Made by a program: the position numbers and the translations under genes | From: Heliocidaris tuberculata | Lineage: Eukaryota; Echinodermata; Echinoidea; Camarodonta; Echinometridae | NCBI GenBank assembly: GCA_025618425.1 | Contig: CM046844.1 | Span: 18,592,324 to 18,656,323 of the forward strand | DNA length: 64,000 nucleotides | Direction: 5' to 3' | Part shown: in pieces, positions 13,046 through 23,724 of the stretch | How the letters are laid out: the number at the start of each line of letters is the position of its first letter | Numbering within the stretch: position 1 is the stretch's first letter | The notes under the pieces: model-generated | Seen by the model: the letters and a program-made list of their open reading frames with translations, nothing else | Database searches by the model: none | What the model was told of the DNA's origin: nothing

Positions 13046-14362
13046 GTAATAACAATAATTTTTATTCAGTGTAATTTTCAAAGATAATTATAATGAATAA
13101 ATGCTGAAAATGGAGGGGAATGCTAAAAAGTAAAGCATGTTCTCCCTTGGAGATAAAGTTTTTCTTATGCATGCTTTCTTAAACAACACGTAATCATGTT
13201 TTAATTATCTTTATAAGGTTTCCTAATTGTTCACCGCGTGATTCTTACACTCAACGCATGAATTTAGTGTCATAAGTACAGAGCGCCTGTGCGTGCGTGC
13301 GTGTGTGTGTGTGTGGGGGGGGGGGGTGAATTAAAAACAACACAAAGGCAAATTTTACTGACATTTCGGTCAAGACCGAATATGAAGGTCTACTAAGCAC
13401 CCTGTTCGATATGCCAGTTGTTCTTTATTCCAGTATATAACGATCCCAACTCCTCATGCTGATGTTTGCAATGCATTCCTAGTATACGGTATTACACGGT
13501 CATCATTTTCTGAACCAAAACATTGTACATAACCCAAACACTACAGGTTACAGGAGGTGGAAGTCCACTTGGGGGAGTCAAATTAGGGATCACTTCGTAT
13601 TGGAGTGCAAATCCACCCTCAAAATTAGTGGAATCCACTTTCAAAAGAGTCATTTAACCACTACCTCGGAGTGGATTCCAATTCATAGTTTTAAAGCGGA
13701 TTCTGCACCAAAGGTAGTGATCCCCAATATCACTCTTTTAAAATATGGATGTCCACTACTTTTCATATAAAATTATATTTGACGAAATAAGTATTCGTCA
13801 AGCACTGGATCATAGATTATCAAAACTTATACAACTGAGTTCGTAAAAGTGAACCTGGTCTGCAACAATATATAATGTATTCTTATACATCTGCATGGAT
13901 TCAAATCTATAGATTATATAATGTTCAAAGGCCCATAAAATTGGTACACTCCTCCCCCCCCCCCCCCCCCCTATATCTGAGCTGTTTGTGTCGCCAAATA
14001 TATACAGTGATACTGTGTACCTGTCGAAATAAAATACCCTTTTGGGGGTTCAATGCGTCTCCCCTGTGACATTTCGAAAAAAAATTACATTTTAATCAGT
14101 CATTTTCTTGAACAATGCGCATTCGCCCTATATATCCGAGACATATATATCTATTATTTTCCTCGAATAAATCGATGCCATATCTTGCAGAATGCCCCAA
14201 TGCCACAATGGCTATAGAAATGTGTCTGCATAATACATACCAAACCGTCGAATAATTCCTGAAGACTTATCCGCAGGGCATATCCTACGATGCAATTGTA
14301 TAGAAATTGTTGTCATCATGTCGGCTGAATTGACATGGACTTGTCCTATGGTGAGTACTTAA
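13046..14362. other. No gene; quasi-palindromic patch and simple repeats
   Basis: GT run plus poly-G at 13301-13326, poly-C at 13954-13971. Positions 13560-13765 contain repeated direct and inverted GTGGATTCCA/GTCCACT motifs that look like a decayed MITE. Confidence 0.5.
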
Positions 14363-14890
14363 AGGGAAAGTCCACCCTGATATTAAGTTGGTTTTTAAAG
14401 AAGCAAAACAAATTAAAGAAACAGATCAATGAAAGTTTGAGCAAAATCCGATAAGAAATAGAAAAAAGTTATAACCAATCAAACACAAATTGGCAACTCC
14501 GTGACGTATCTTGCGAGCTCCTCTCCCATTTGCCCTGTACTGAAAAAAATTATAAATTTTCAAATTTTCATATTTTATCATACATGCACCCTAAATATTC
14601 TCATTTCACTTGTGCTTTAACACAAAACCTGTATGATACAAATCTATTTCCTCAACAAAAACAAAGAAAATGAAAATTTATATTTTTTGTGTGTGTAAGG
14701 TGCAAATGGGAGAGGAGCTCGCAAGATACGTCACGGAGTTGCCAATTTGTGTTTAATTGATTACAACTTCAAAAATCCATAACTTTCTTATTTCTTATTG
14801 GAATTTGCTCAACTTTCATCAATGTGTTTTTCAATAATCATTTTGTTTCTTTTAAAACCAAACTTGATATCAGGGTGGACTTTCTCTTTT
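14363..14890. mobile_element. TTAA-type MITE, 528 bp
   Basis: Left flank TTAA (14359-14362); right flank mutated. Arms AGGGAAAGTCCACCCTGATA and the complement of AGAAAGTCCACCCTGATATC, with matching inner blocks around CTCCGTGACGTATCTTGCGA. Similar in design to the 8414-8910 element but a different family. Confidence 0.83.
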
Positions 14891-15100
14891 TGAATAACGA
14901 CTGAATCATTGGAAAATTATGTGCTGTTGTTTGATTGATTGGAGGATTTTAAAAAACATAATTATTCCATTCTCGCAGCCTTAAGACTGAAATGCGATGG
15001 TTACAATGTAATAATGATAAAAACACAATAATACAATATTCAATCAGAAAAGACAAAGGTTATCAATTATTGAAATTAATTGAAATAGTATAATAGTAAT

Positions 15101-15852
15101 CAGGGGCGTCTCTAGAACATTTTGAAGGGGGGGGGGGAGGTGGGTGTGACACCCAAATTTGCCGACAAATGTTTAGGATGTGATACCAAAATTTGCTGAC
15201 AAAAATGCTGCACCCTAATCTCCCCCCCCCCCCCACATATAATGATAACAGAAAATCACAGATGTAGAGGGCCATTTTGCAAGAAGGGGGCTTACGCCTT
15301 TTGACCGAATATCAACTTTTCCATTTCTAAATTTTAGCGAGCGAGCGAGCAAATTTTTTTTCAACTTTTTGTAGGGAAAATGTACAGATGTTACATACAG
15401 ATGTTACATAATTATCTGGGAACCTCGCTGCCCAAATATGTGGATATTATGGCACCTAACTTCGCTTCCCGAATATGAAGTTTGAAAATCCTGCGGGGGG
15501 GGGGGGGGGGAGGGGGCTGCAGCCTACTGCCGAAGGGGGACGCCTTTTGCCCGAACATTAACTTTCCAGTGTTTTTGCGAGAGAGCGAAGCGAGCGAGCT
15601 AAAAAATTTGCTAGTTTTTCCTTCTTTTTCTTTCCTTCCCTCCTTTTATTTCTTTTTTTTTTCCTTTCATTTCCCTTTTTTTCTTTTTATTTCTTCTCCT
15701 TTCTCTTTTCTCCTTTTCCCTTTCCTCTTCCCTCTCCCTTTTCCCCCTCCTTTTTAAAAAAATTTGCCAACAGTGGTGGCGCATTAGCCGACAATTTTGA
15801 GTGGGGGTGTCACCCCCCACACCCCCCCCCCCCCCCGCTAACGATGCCCCTG
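15101..15852. mobile_element. hAT-like non-autonomous transposon, 752 bp
   Basis: Flanked by the 8-bp duplication ATAGTAAT (15093-15100, 15853-15860). Ends CAGGGGCGTC and the complement of CAGGGGCATC, typical hAT termini. The interior has poly-G/C runs, repeated GCCCGAA/GCCGACAA motifs, GCGAGCGAGC and a 150-bp CT tract (15617-15750). A related unflanked segment lies at 53640-53945. No transposase. Confidence 0.87.
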
Positions 15853-15860
15853 ATAGTAAT

Positions 15861-18244
15861 AATTATAAGTGTTATAATGATAGTATCGTGAAAAGACGAA
15901 TAAATGCTTACCATGCAAATTATAATTGACATTGTACGAATATTCATATTTAGTAGGAACAGACGGTTGTGTTTTTATAACTAAAGTGAATAGATGCCGA
16001 TCTGCATCTTTAGTAACATCCAGAAGGATCAGGGATCATGGGGAGCATGTACCCCCGGCCCCGGAGATTTTTTTTCTTCAAAGTTTTGAAAGCATAGGGT
16101 ACTATATACAGAATTCTCTGGCTCGGACGCTGCTCCTTCTCGCACAAATACTACAATTATAAATCAAACAGGGGCGTAAAGTTTGTTTGTTTGCTTGCTT
16201 TTATTTCTGCGTTCTAATAACAAATACAATAAAATAAATTTTACATAAGTATTACATAAGTACAAAATCATATACAATAATAGTATAAATTAAACATGAT
16301 ACAAAGAATGCAAACAAGAATAAGGAATATAATAGACCTATGTAAATATTTTTTTTTCTCCAGTAAACTAGAGAGGTCATTTAGAACGCAGGAGACCGCC
16401 ATCGTGAGCGTTTGGCTGGAAATTGATGGCGGCCTCGTAAGAAAAGATTAGGCGACATAACTCTCTTGGTAAAACTGAGTCATCAAGTTACTATCCAAAT
16501 CCGGGATTGGGTGGATCACTTACCTATTATACTAATCTAGGATGTAAATCTTGTGTCAAGGTTTAGCATTATATAAGTTTCATCAGTTTGGCCAAATCTA
16601 CTTGATTGGATTTTTAATCGACGAAATCAAATTTAATTCAACCGAAATCGAGCCCTCATTTTATGGAGCCACCGGCTCAAGTGCAGCGTCACGGAAGGGA
16701 AGCAGAAAGAAGAACGAGGCAATATGACACTACAAACTTGGGAGTAGTCTTGGAAAAGGAAAGCAGAAACAAATGCAATTTCATTTCGACATTAGCGCCG
16801 AAAATGATACATCCGGGCCCTTTATCGTTAATTATTTACCGACACCCATCCCCTCCCATGCCGTCATGAGAAGAAAGAAAGTGTGAGGAATTAGGCAAAT
16901 GCGACAGTAAATTAAAGTAGTATCTTTTTAACGTCATCTTTATATTGCAATTTTTCATTTCAAATGAATTAATTCTCTACTATATAATAGTAACTGAGAT
17001 CGTCCTACCCCCCCTACCCCCCCCCCCCCCCCCCCCCCCCCGCCCAATGACGCCTTACGGTTGTTGCTAAGATCGGGGCCTCCTTGGGCCAGTGAGTTTA
17101 TCCACGCTGCCGCACTCATCATCATTGATAAATCTTCCACAGATTTTCTTTCTTTATTCTTAATATTGTTATCATTATTATTATTATAGTTAATCCAGAG
17201 ACAAACTAATTACAAGAAGGATTACAAGAAGGATAAAGATTATCTAGTAGAAATAGCCAGCACGTGACTTAAGTACATTGTAAAATAATGAGTAAATGAT
17301 TTCCTGTATCTTATTTGTCACAGAGCTGTCCTTGTTTGTTATTAGGCTTTATCATTTGAAAAATAGAACTATGATTACTAATTGGCATTAGGAGCAGTAG
17401 AAAAGGCGAAGCAGGGGAAAACCACAGGCAGTCATGAAAAAAATGGGGCAGATTGGTGTGTGTGTGTGGGGGGGGGGGTTATAAATCTATGTAAAATACC
17501 AACACATCAATTGGAGAGGGGGCAATGAGTAGTTAACAAACAGAAAAAATAAAAAATAAATATTGAAGGTGATGACGAAACATTGATATTTGGGGGAAAG
17601 ACCTTTAGTGCTTTGTAGGCAGATTAGCAAATTAATCGCTACAAAAAAATCTGACTTCCGGTTTTCACCCATGTGGACAATTTTGAAAATCTGAGGACTA
17701 ATTTTATTTCTTGTTTTGTTCGGAAATTTGGGCGGACCCAACCCCAACCCCCATTCAAAGTAATCGAAGGCCGCCCCTTAAAAAAAATAAATAAATAAAT
17801 TGAAGGAGTCATAAGATAAACTCCAAAACAAGGCAGTGTAAATGGTACTATGATTATTCGGAAATTTCCAGCCAACCCCTCGACAAAGATGGTCAGACCC
17901 CACCCCATTCAAAATTGTCTAGGGAAGCCCCTTTAAACATAATTAGGAGATAAAATCGAGAACAAAAAAAAATGGTAAAAGAAAAAGTAATGGGGGGGGG
18001 GCGGGGCAAGAATAGATATCTGGGACTGCGTTTCTAAAAGTGGAGCAGAGAGAAGAATTATAACATCAAATAAAATTACAAAAGAAAGAGGTAGGAAGAA
18101 AGGATGATGGACGTAGTATCAATTCGATTACTCTCCCAACAATTTCTACAAGAATGTTGCCTGAAAAAAAATCGGATTTCATGAGATACCGTTTTTAATG
18201 AGGATCATATATTTCATTGTAATCTCTTGAATTAAAAAAAAAAA
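15861..18244. other. No gene; poly-C and poly-G tracts
   Basis: Poly-C at 17013-17041 and poly-G at 17468-17478 and 17992-18000. Positions 17690-17940 contain two similar CGGAAATTT...GACCC...CCCATTCAAA blocks, a diverged duplication. No exon recognised. Confidence 0.5.
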
Positions 18245-18245
18245 A

Positions 18246-18980
18246 AGTGTGAGTCAATAAAAAGGAAACCATATTCAATCATCAATGGTGGTCTGTCAAA
18301 GTGACAGGTTTAATGACCCAATTAACTTCTAGAGCAAAAGTCTTTCCAACTGCTACGATTTTAAGCCATCTGTTTCACATATCCGTACCCTACTACTCCA
18401 GAGTCTGCAATGATATCATCAAAGAAACCTTTGCGAGGTCTTCCTTTGGACTTCTTTCCAATGGGACGACCTTCCATGACTCTGATCATTAGGCCATCAT
18501 GTCGTAGTATATATCCATTTCAATAAATATCTTAAAAACCAAGTGAAATCGCTGAAATGTATTATAATGGTATGATAGTTGATAATGTCTTCCTTAATTT
18601 CATAGGCTGCTTACCAAAATGTAATCATGGATGACTGATCACTGGCCATTTTAAAAAAGCATGTCAGAATCGTCTTTGCCCAAGTTTGGGCTGAATGGTG
18701 TTCAGGAGTCATTTTCATTATTTGTGAGTGCATTCATCTGGAATGGAGATCATTCAGCCGACCTTTCGTTGACCGTTCATTTGATTCAAAACTTGGACAG
18801 ACTCAGGGGTAAAATTGACATGCATCTGGAAAAATGTTACTGTTCAGCTCGGATTTTATTGATCAAGGTGTCAAATTCAAGGAAACATGATAGGATACAG
18901 TATGAGTATCTTTGATTAAATCTATACCGATTGCAACATTTAGGGTTGAATCTGGATTTAATTTTTGTTGACTCACACTG
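18246..18980. mobile_element. Mariner-type end pair enclosing a LINE tail
   Basis: The left end AGTGTGAGTCAATAAAAA and right end complement CAGTGTGAGTCAACAAAAAT resemble the 3557-4626 termini and face each other; a TA follows the right end. The middle includes an antisense LINE fragment. The transposase region is not recognisable. Confidence 0.5.
18290..18490 (-). pseudogene. LINE reverse-transcriptase C-terminal remnant
   Basis: Minus-strand translation gives MEGRPIGKKSKGRPRKGFFD, then DIIADSGVVGYGYVKQMA, a stop, and NRSSWKDFCSRS. The G-K-x-x-x-GRPRK-x-x-x-DDI...MA-x-(N/D)R-x-x-W pattern is the usual C-terminus of endonuclease/reverse-transcriptase LINEs. The internal TAA replaces the expected Gln. 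Only this tail remains. Confidence 0.75.
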
Positions 18981-20592
18981 TATAGTTAATACATGATATC
19001 TGCTCCGACTTTAATTTACAGGTATAAGGTTAGGCTTCGGGGTGCAAGTGAGATCTCTGGGTTAATTTTAGGGTAAGGTTGCTATTGATCAAATTTTTAG
19101 CGTCTCTTCGATTTTGTAAAAACCGATATATCAATGTCAACTGGAGTTTGACATCGACGACGTCTCTCCACCATGTCCACAGAGCAGATATCTATTTGTA
19201 CCTTGAAGACGAGGCTCAGATGACTGTAGATGGAGGGGGAAAAACACCTTTTTCTATACACCCCCGTCTCTCTCTCTCTCTCTCTCTCCTTCTCTCTCCT
19301 TCTCTCTACTGATTTTACGTAAAAAATAATCACTTTGGCAAGACAATCATTAATTGGCCCTTTTCTCTCTTGACATGTATAGTGAATTGATACCTGATTG
19401 GGAGAAAATTCCTTTTTACAGTGTTGTTATCGCTGTAAATGCCTTGCTTGCTTGCTATGTGCCGTCTTTTTCCAACACTGGCATTAAGGCTTTCCACCTG
19501 CAGGTACTTTGATTTCTGAGGTACAATGGCAGCTCGACTAAAGCTGCATGGGGTCAACTACTACGAGTGAAAAAATCTATGGTAATCATTCTCGAAATCG
19601 GTGATAAAAAACTTTGTCTTATTTCACTTGTGCGATTGCATAGTGAAATAAATTGTCATGAAGTTCTTGGGAAAGGGCAATTATGTGGTAAATAAGAATA
19701 ATTGTTGTATTGTGAGGTTTTGGGATAATAACAATGATAGCAAATTGAGTTAATCTTGCTGAAAATCACATGGTGTGAAAAAAGCTCTGCACACAAATAC
19801 AGATATTTGGGACTACACACACGTGTGACATCAAAATAACAATTTCTTGTCATAAATGGAATATGAGGACAATTCAAGAGCATTCCTACATTTTTGTGAC
19901 ATTGTAACTGGTATTATCCCACACAGAAACAAAAAGAATAAAAAGCTTACAACTTATTTTTCACCATTTCCAGAAATCAAACGTATCTTTACAAACAATG
20001 GACGACTTCCACAAAAATCAAAGCAGTAATGCAAAACTTCTCAAAAGGTTTTTCAAAACTTTATTCGGTTTTGGGCAGTCGGTTGCACTTGAAATTACAG
20101 GATAAAAATAATCCTGCCGTGCATTCTGCAATCATCAAGAAAATCACACGTTCACAAATTCATTATCATATGCTGCTATTTCAAAAACTTGTACAACTAG
20201 GTTGCTTGTATATTTATATATCTATACACATAAATGATGACATGCACTTATATTTTTTTCAATCTTTCGCAAAATAGATGAGTGGAACACTTGAAGTTCA
20301 CAAACATTATGTCCAAGATAACTTTTTAAAATAAAATCACTTCACCATCATGATGCGTTAATACGTAGTACATTAAAACATTTTAATACTGACAAAGCAG
20401 AATAATCAAATACACCAACCACACATTTCTGCTTTTTAGTAATCATACCTCAAAAAGGACACCAGTCCCCTACAATGATGAAGGGAAGAATTTATACTGC
20501 GAATAAAAGATTCAACTAACTAAGTGCAACATCGACTGGGGGGAGGGGGGGGGTATCTATTAGAAGCATACACTACTTTAAGGGGCACACAA
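18981..20592. other. No gene recognised
   Basis: (CT)n at 19269-19308. The rest is AT-rich. Positions 19920-19980 have a weak match to the intron 4 palindrome arm (TTATTTTTCACCATT). Confidence 0.5.
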
Positions 20593-20733
20593 TTACTCAA
20601 TCCCTAACTTCATGGGGGACAGAGGGGGGGGGGGGGGTCGTGTCCCTGATGCAGATGCAGGGGCGTAGGGGTGATGCTGGTTAACCTCTTTTGTGTCCTG
20701 AGGATTACTCAATCCCTAACTTCATGGGGGACA
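20593..20733. repeat. 30-bp direct repeat pair
   Basis: ATTACTCAATCCCTAACTTC with ATGGGGGACA occurs at 20593-20622 and again at 20704-20733, with poly-G and CAGGGGCGTAGGGG between. This may be the duplication scar of a small insertion. Confidence 0.7.
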
Positions 20734-21508
20734 TTTAAAGTCAAATCTTGAGTCTTCAATCTTTGCCTCATTGTTATATAAATTTGACTTATTTAGATTA
20801 TCTTCTATGGGAAGAAGCTTCACAAGGTATGTACCTGCTATAATTAACTATCAAACTAAAGAACATTGAATATTCTCAGGCAGGATTATACCTCCACTGC
20901 GTGACAGTTCAACATGCATGGCTTCCAAATCAAGGAATTCCACAGAATCATTTTTTAAAAATCTCTTTAAAACTTCATTCTTTCTGGATTTCCACCCTTA
21001 CCTCAGAGAAGTCTGAGGTTTCTGCTGTTTACAGAAACTACGTTGCCATACAAATGCTGTGAATCATCATCATCATCATCATAAGTGTACAGAATACATT
21101 GTTTGAGAGGTATTTCCAAAACAACATGGGTTTGGCACATAATATTCATCAATACTGTATCAATATCATTATGATATTACATTGTCTCAAACGTGAGGAT
21201 ATACTAATCGAAAAGAAGATATAAATTTCTTGCAATGTCAGACTACATTTTTCAGAAATCTTACATGGTCTTCTGAGGAAAAAGAGCAATTTAAAGGGCT
21301 TCCTTCTCATTAGCTAATGCAATGGAAAGCTCCTTTCACACATGGCACAATAAACTGCCTCAGAAAAAAAAAAAAATGTTATGAATTTTATGCCATTTTA
21401 TGAATAGAAAGAGGGGCTGAAAAAAAGGAGTAGCAGCGTGCAACGAATCCCCCTAAACGTTCTCACTTATATTTGCGTTATGAGATACAGAAATGTGAGG
21501 CCTGCTAT
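20734..21508. other. No gene recognised
   Basis: A short ATC run at 21065-21080. Nothing else supported. Confidence 0.5.
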
Positions 21509-21732
21509 GTTTATGTTGTTTTATTCTGCTGCGGTGTGAATGAGGCGCACACTACATTTATGTTGTTTTATTCTGCTGCGGTGGGAATGAGGCGCCCAAC
21601 ATTTATGTTGTTTTATTCTGCTGCGGTGTGAATGAGGCGCACACTACATTTATGTTGTTTTATTCTGCTGCGGTGTGAATGAGGCGCACACTACATTTAT
21701 GTTGTTTTATTCTGCTGCGGTGGGAATGAGGC
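21509..21732 (-). repeat. 47-bp minisatellite, five copies, each with an AATAAA on the minus strand
   Basis: Five near-identical tandem copies (unit 45-47 bp) in the 3' flank of SLC25A11, about 1.8-2.05 kb past the stop codon. On the gene strand every copy contains CAGAATAAAACAAC, hence a poly(A)-signal hexamer. Copies differ mainly at GTGTG/GTGGG and in the last few bases. Confidence 0.9.
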
Positions 21733-23012
21733 TTAAATCGGTTATCAGTAATAAATACTTGGGTACATGAACCATTATATTGAGTTTATTGATTAAGACA
21801 CGATGCATTTCCACATCATGGCATCTTCAAGGTCCACAGTAATGAGGCTGTTTTGTCCTTTAAGGTTTGGATGCTTTTTATGAAAACACAAAGACTGAAT
21901 CCAAGGCAACTAATGATGAAATTATGCAAATCACGGCTAAAAATTGTGAGAGTCAGGCTGTGCTCGACTAGTTATGCCATGTGTTGCGATGTCTACATCA
22001 TCCCATTTTCCTAGATCTGCCAGGATTCTTTTGGCCCCGATTTGCAGAAAGAATGTATGGAGTACATGTGTACTATAGTCACGACATTCTGATGCATTTA
22101 TTTGGGGCGTGTGCACGATTTGTAACAACTTGCAACAAATCGAATTTGATAAAATAGATGCATTTACATACCTCAGCTACTATACAAATATACCTTACTG
22201 GCTTAATTAATACAAATATATTATTATCCAGGCTATAGTTGAGATACCATGATAAGGTGCTCAAGCAATCGAGGAATTTCTTCATACAAGGTACGCATTT
22301 ACTGCACCTGGGTGGAGAGTGGCAAATATACATTACTGTCTTGCCAAAGGATGCTAGAGCTGTACTATGTAATCCATAGGATGGTGACTCATTTAATAGA
22401 CCATCAAACCTCACATGTGGAACAATCGCCATATTTTACGTCACATATTTCAGAGAGAGTAATTACCAGGTAATCTAGTCCACGACAATACCTATCTTAC
22501 ATTGCAACCATGCATAAATGAGGCTATCAGTAATCTCTCACAATTAAAAGAACCCCAGACAAAGTCCCCAAAGTTTGATGGTCACATAGGTGAAAACTGA
22601 GGAGATGGCGTTCAGGACGGAAATACACATTTAAGGTTTGGTTGTTTTCGGTGTCTGTGATATCTACTCCACCCCATAAACAATATTTTAAATTGGACTT
22701 GGGACTCGACTGTCTAGACACCTTACATTGTCAGATTTTAGACACACATTTGTTTTGCAACAAATTGAACTTGCATCCTTTCTTCCTTGTCGACTCATAT
22801 CGAACAAGGGAGTACCCATTGGTATTCTGGCTGAACTACAGTTTTTGTCTGCAGACTACATGTATATTGCTGTTTATCTTAATTTACTGCCAACTCTCTC
22901 CAAGAATGTTAGTAATCTCTCCTCTATGATGCCCAGTTAACCCACAGACTACTGAATTCTCTCATTCCCATATACTTAATACAGGGGCCACCTGGTTCCT
23001 GCAGGCAATGAG
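21733..23012 (-). other. SLC25A11 3' flank, no further gene seen
   Basis: No exon-like sequence was recognised. Around 22250-22360 there is a minus-strand fragment (CACCTGGGTGGAGAGTGG, CTTGCCAAAGGA) matching the body of the SINE at 31555-31690. Another AATAAA on the gene strand lies near 21788. The extent of the 3' UTR cannot be decided here. Confidence 0.5.
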
Positions 23013-23016
23013 TTAA

Positions 23017-23417
23017 CCCTTTCAGGACAGGAATTAATTAAAGGCTAAATGGCTTACATTTTGTTCTTCAAATTGGCAACAAAAATGTTTTTCTTATAGT
23101 GCTACATGGTTCTAATAAGCTGAAATGTCTTTGATACAATATACATGGTTAGTAATTTTGTCGAAAAGTTTTTAAAAATTGCCAATTTCGATAAGAAACA
23201 GTGATTTTGAACCTCTTTGCCAATTCAAGGATTTTAAAGCTTGTTCTTCTTTTCAAAATTTCTGGTATCAAATGCAGTATGGTCATGCAACAAAAATGGA
23301 CACAGTGCGTGCAGAAATTTTTGCTCTTTCTACTCATCCATTTGGTATATTTTTTAGGGCTCTGAATCAAAAGTTATTGAGCCAAACCACAAAATGTGGA
23401 GTGATGTCGCGAAAGGG
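23017..23417. mobile_element. TTAA-flanked MITE in the SLC25A11 3' region
   Basis: A 401-bp element flanked by TTAA (23013-23016, 23418-23421). Its terminal repeats are CCCTTTC and GAAAGGG, resembling piggyBac ends. It starts about 145 bp downstream of the stop codon, so it is probably inside the 3' UTR. No transposase is encoded. Confidence 0.75.
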
Positions 23418-23565
23418 TTAACAAACAGATGAAATATAAACAATAATAGGCATGTTTTACATCAAGCTAAGAGTTGGATTACAATAAAAGCTAATAGAAG
23501 AGAACCAATTTCAGGTAACTTCGTCTGGGATTCAGCATGGGTGTTACAGGTACAGGGCTTTAAAT

Positions 23566-23724
23566 CTACGAATCACTCATGACTCTTTCTCGGTAGATCC
23601 TGTTGAACTGTTCTAGGAAGATGAAGGTAAGTACGGTGTGTGGTCCCAGGCGAGTGTAGTACGGGGTAAAGCCTTTCCAGAGACTGAAGAATCCCTCTTT
23701 GCGTATGGTGCGTGCCAGTACATC
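23566..23724 (-). CDS. SLC25A11: SLC25A11 terminal coding exon 11 (residues 255-306)
   Basis: Encodes DVLARTIRKEGFFSLWKGFT, then PYYTRLGPHTVLTFIFLEQF and the C-terminus, ending TAG at 23568-23566. This is the end of the third matrix loop and helix 6. Acceptor ttttactccag. It is the only copy in the local array that continues into helix 6 and a stop at the expected place, so it is taken as the functional exon. Confidence 0.95.
   Translation of the reverse strand, partial: DVLARTIRKEGFFSLWKGFTPYYTRLGPHTVLTFIFLEQFNRIYRERVMSDS

Noticed and set aside
21509..21732. CRISPR-like array of 47-bp repeats
   Set aside because: The units are contiguous without unique spacers, and the context is an animal nuclear gene.
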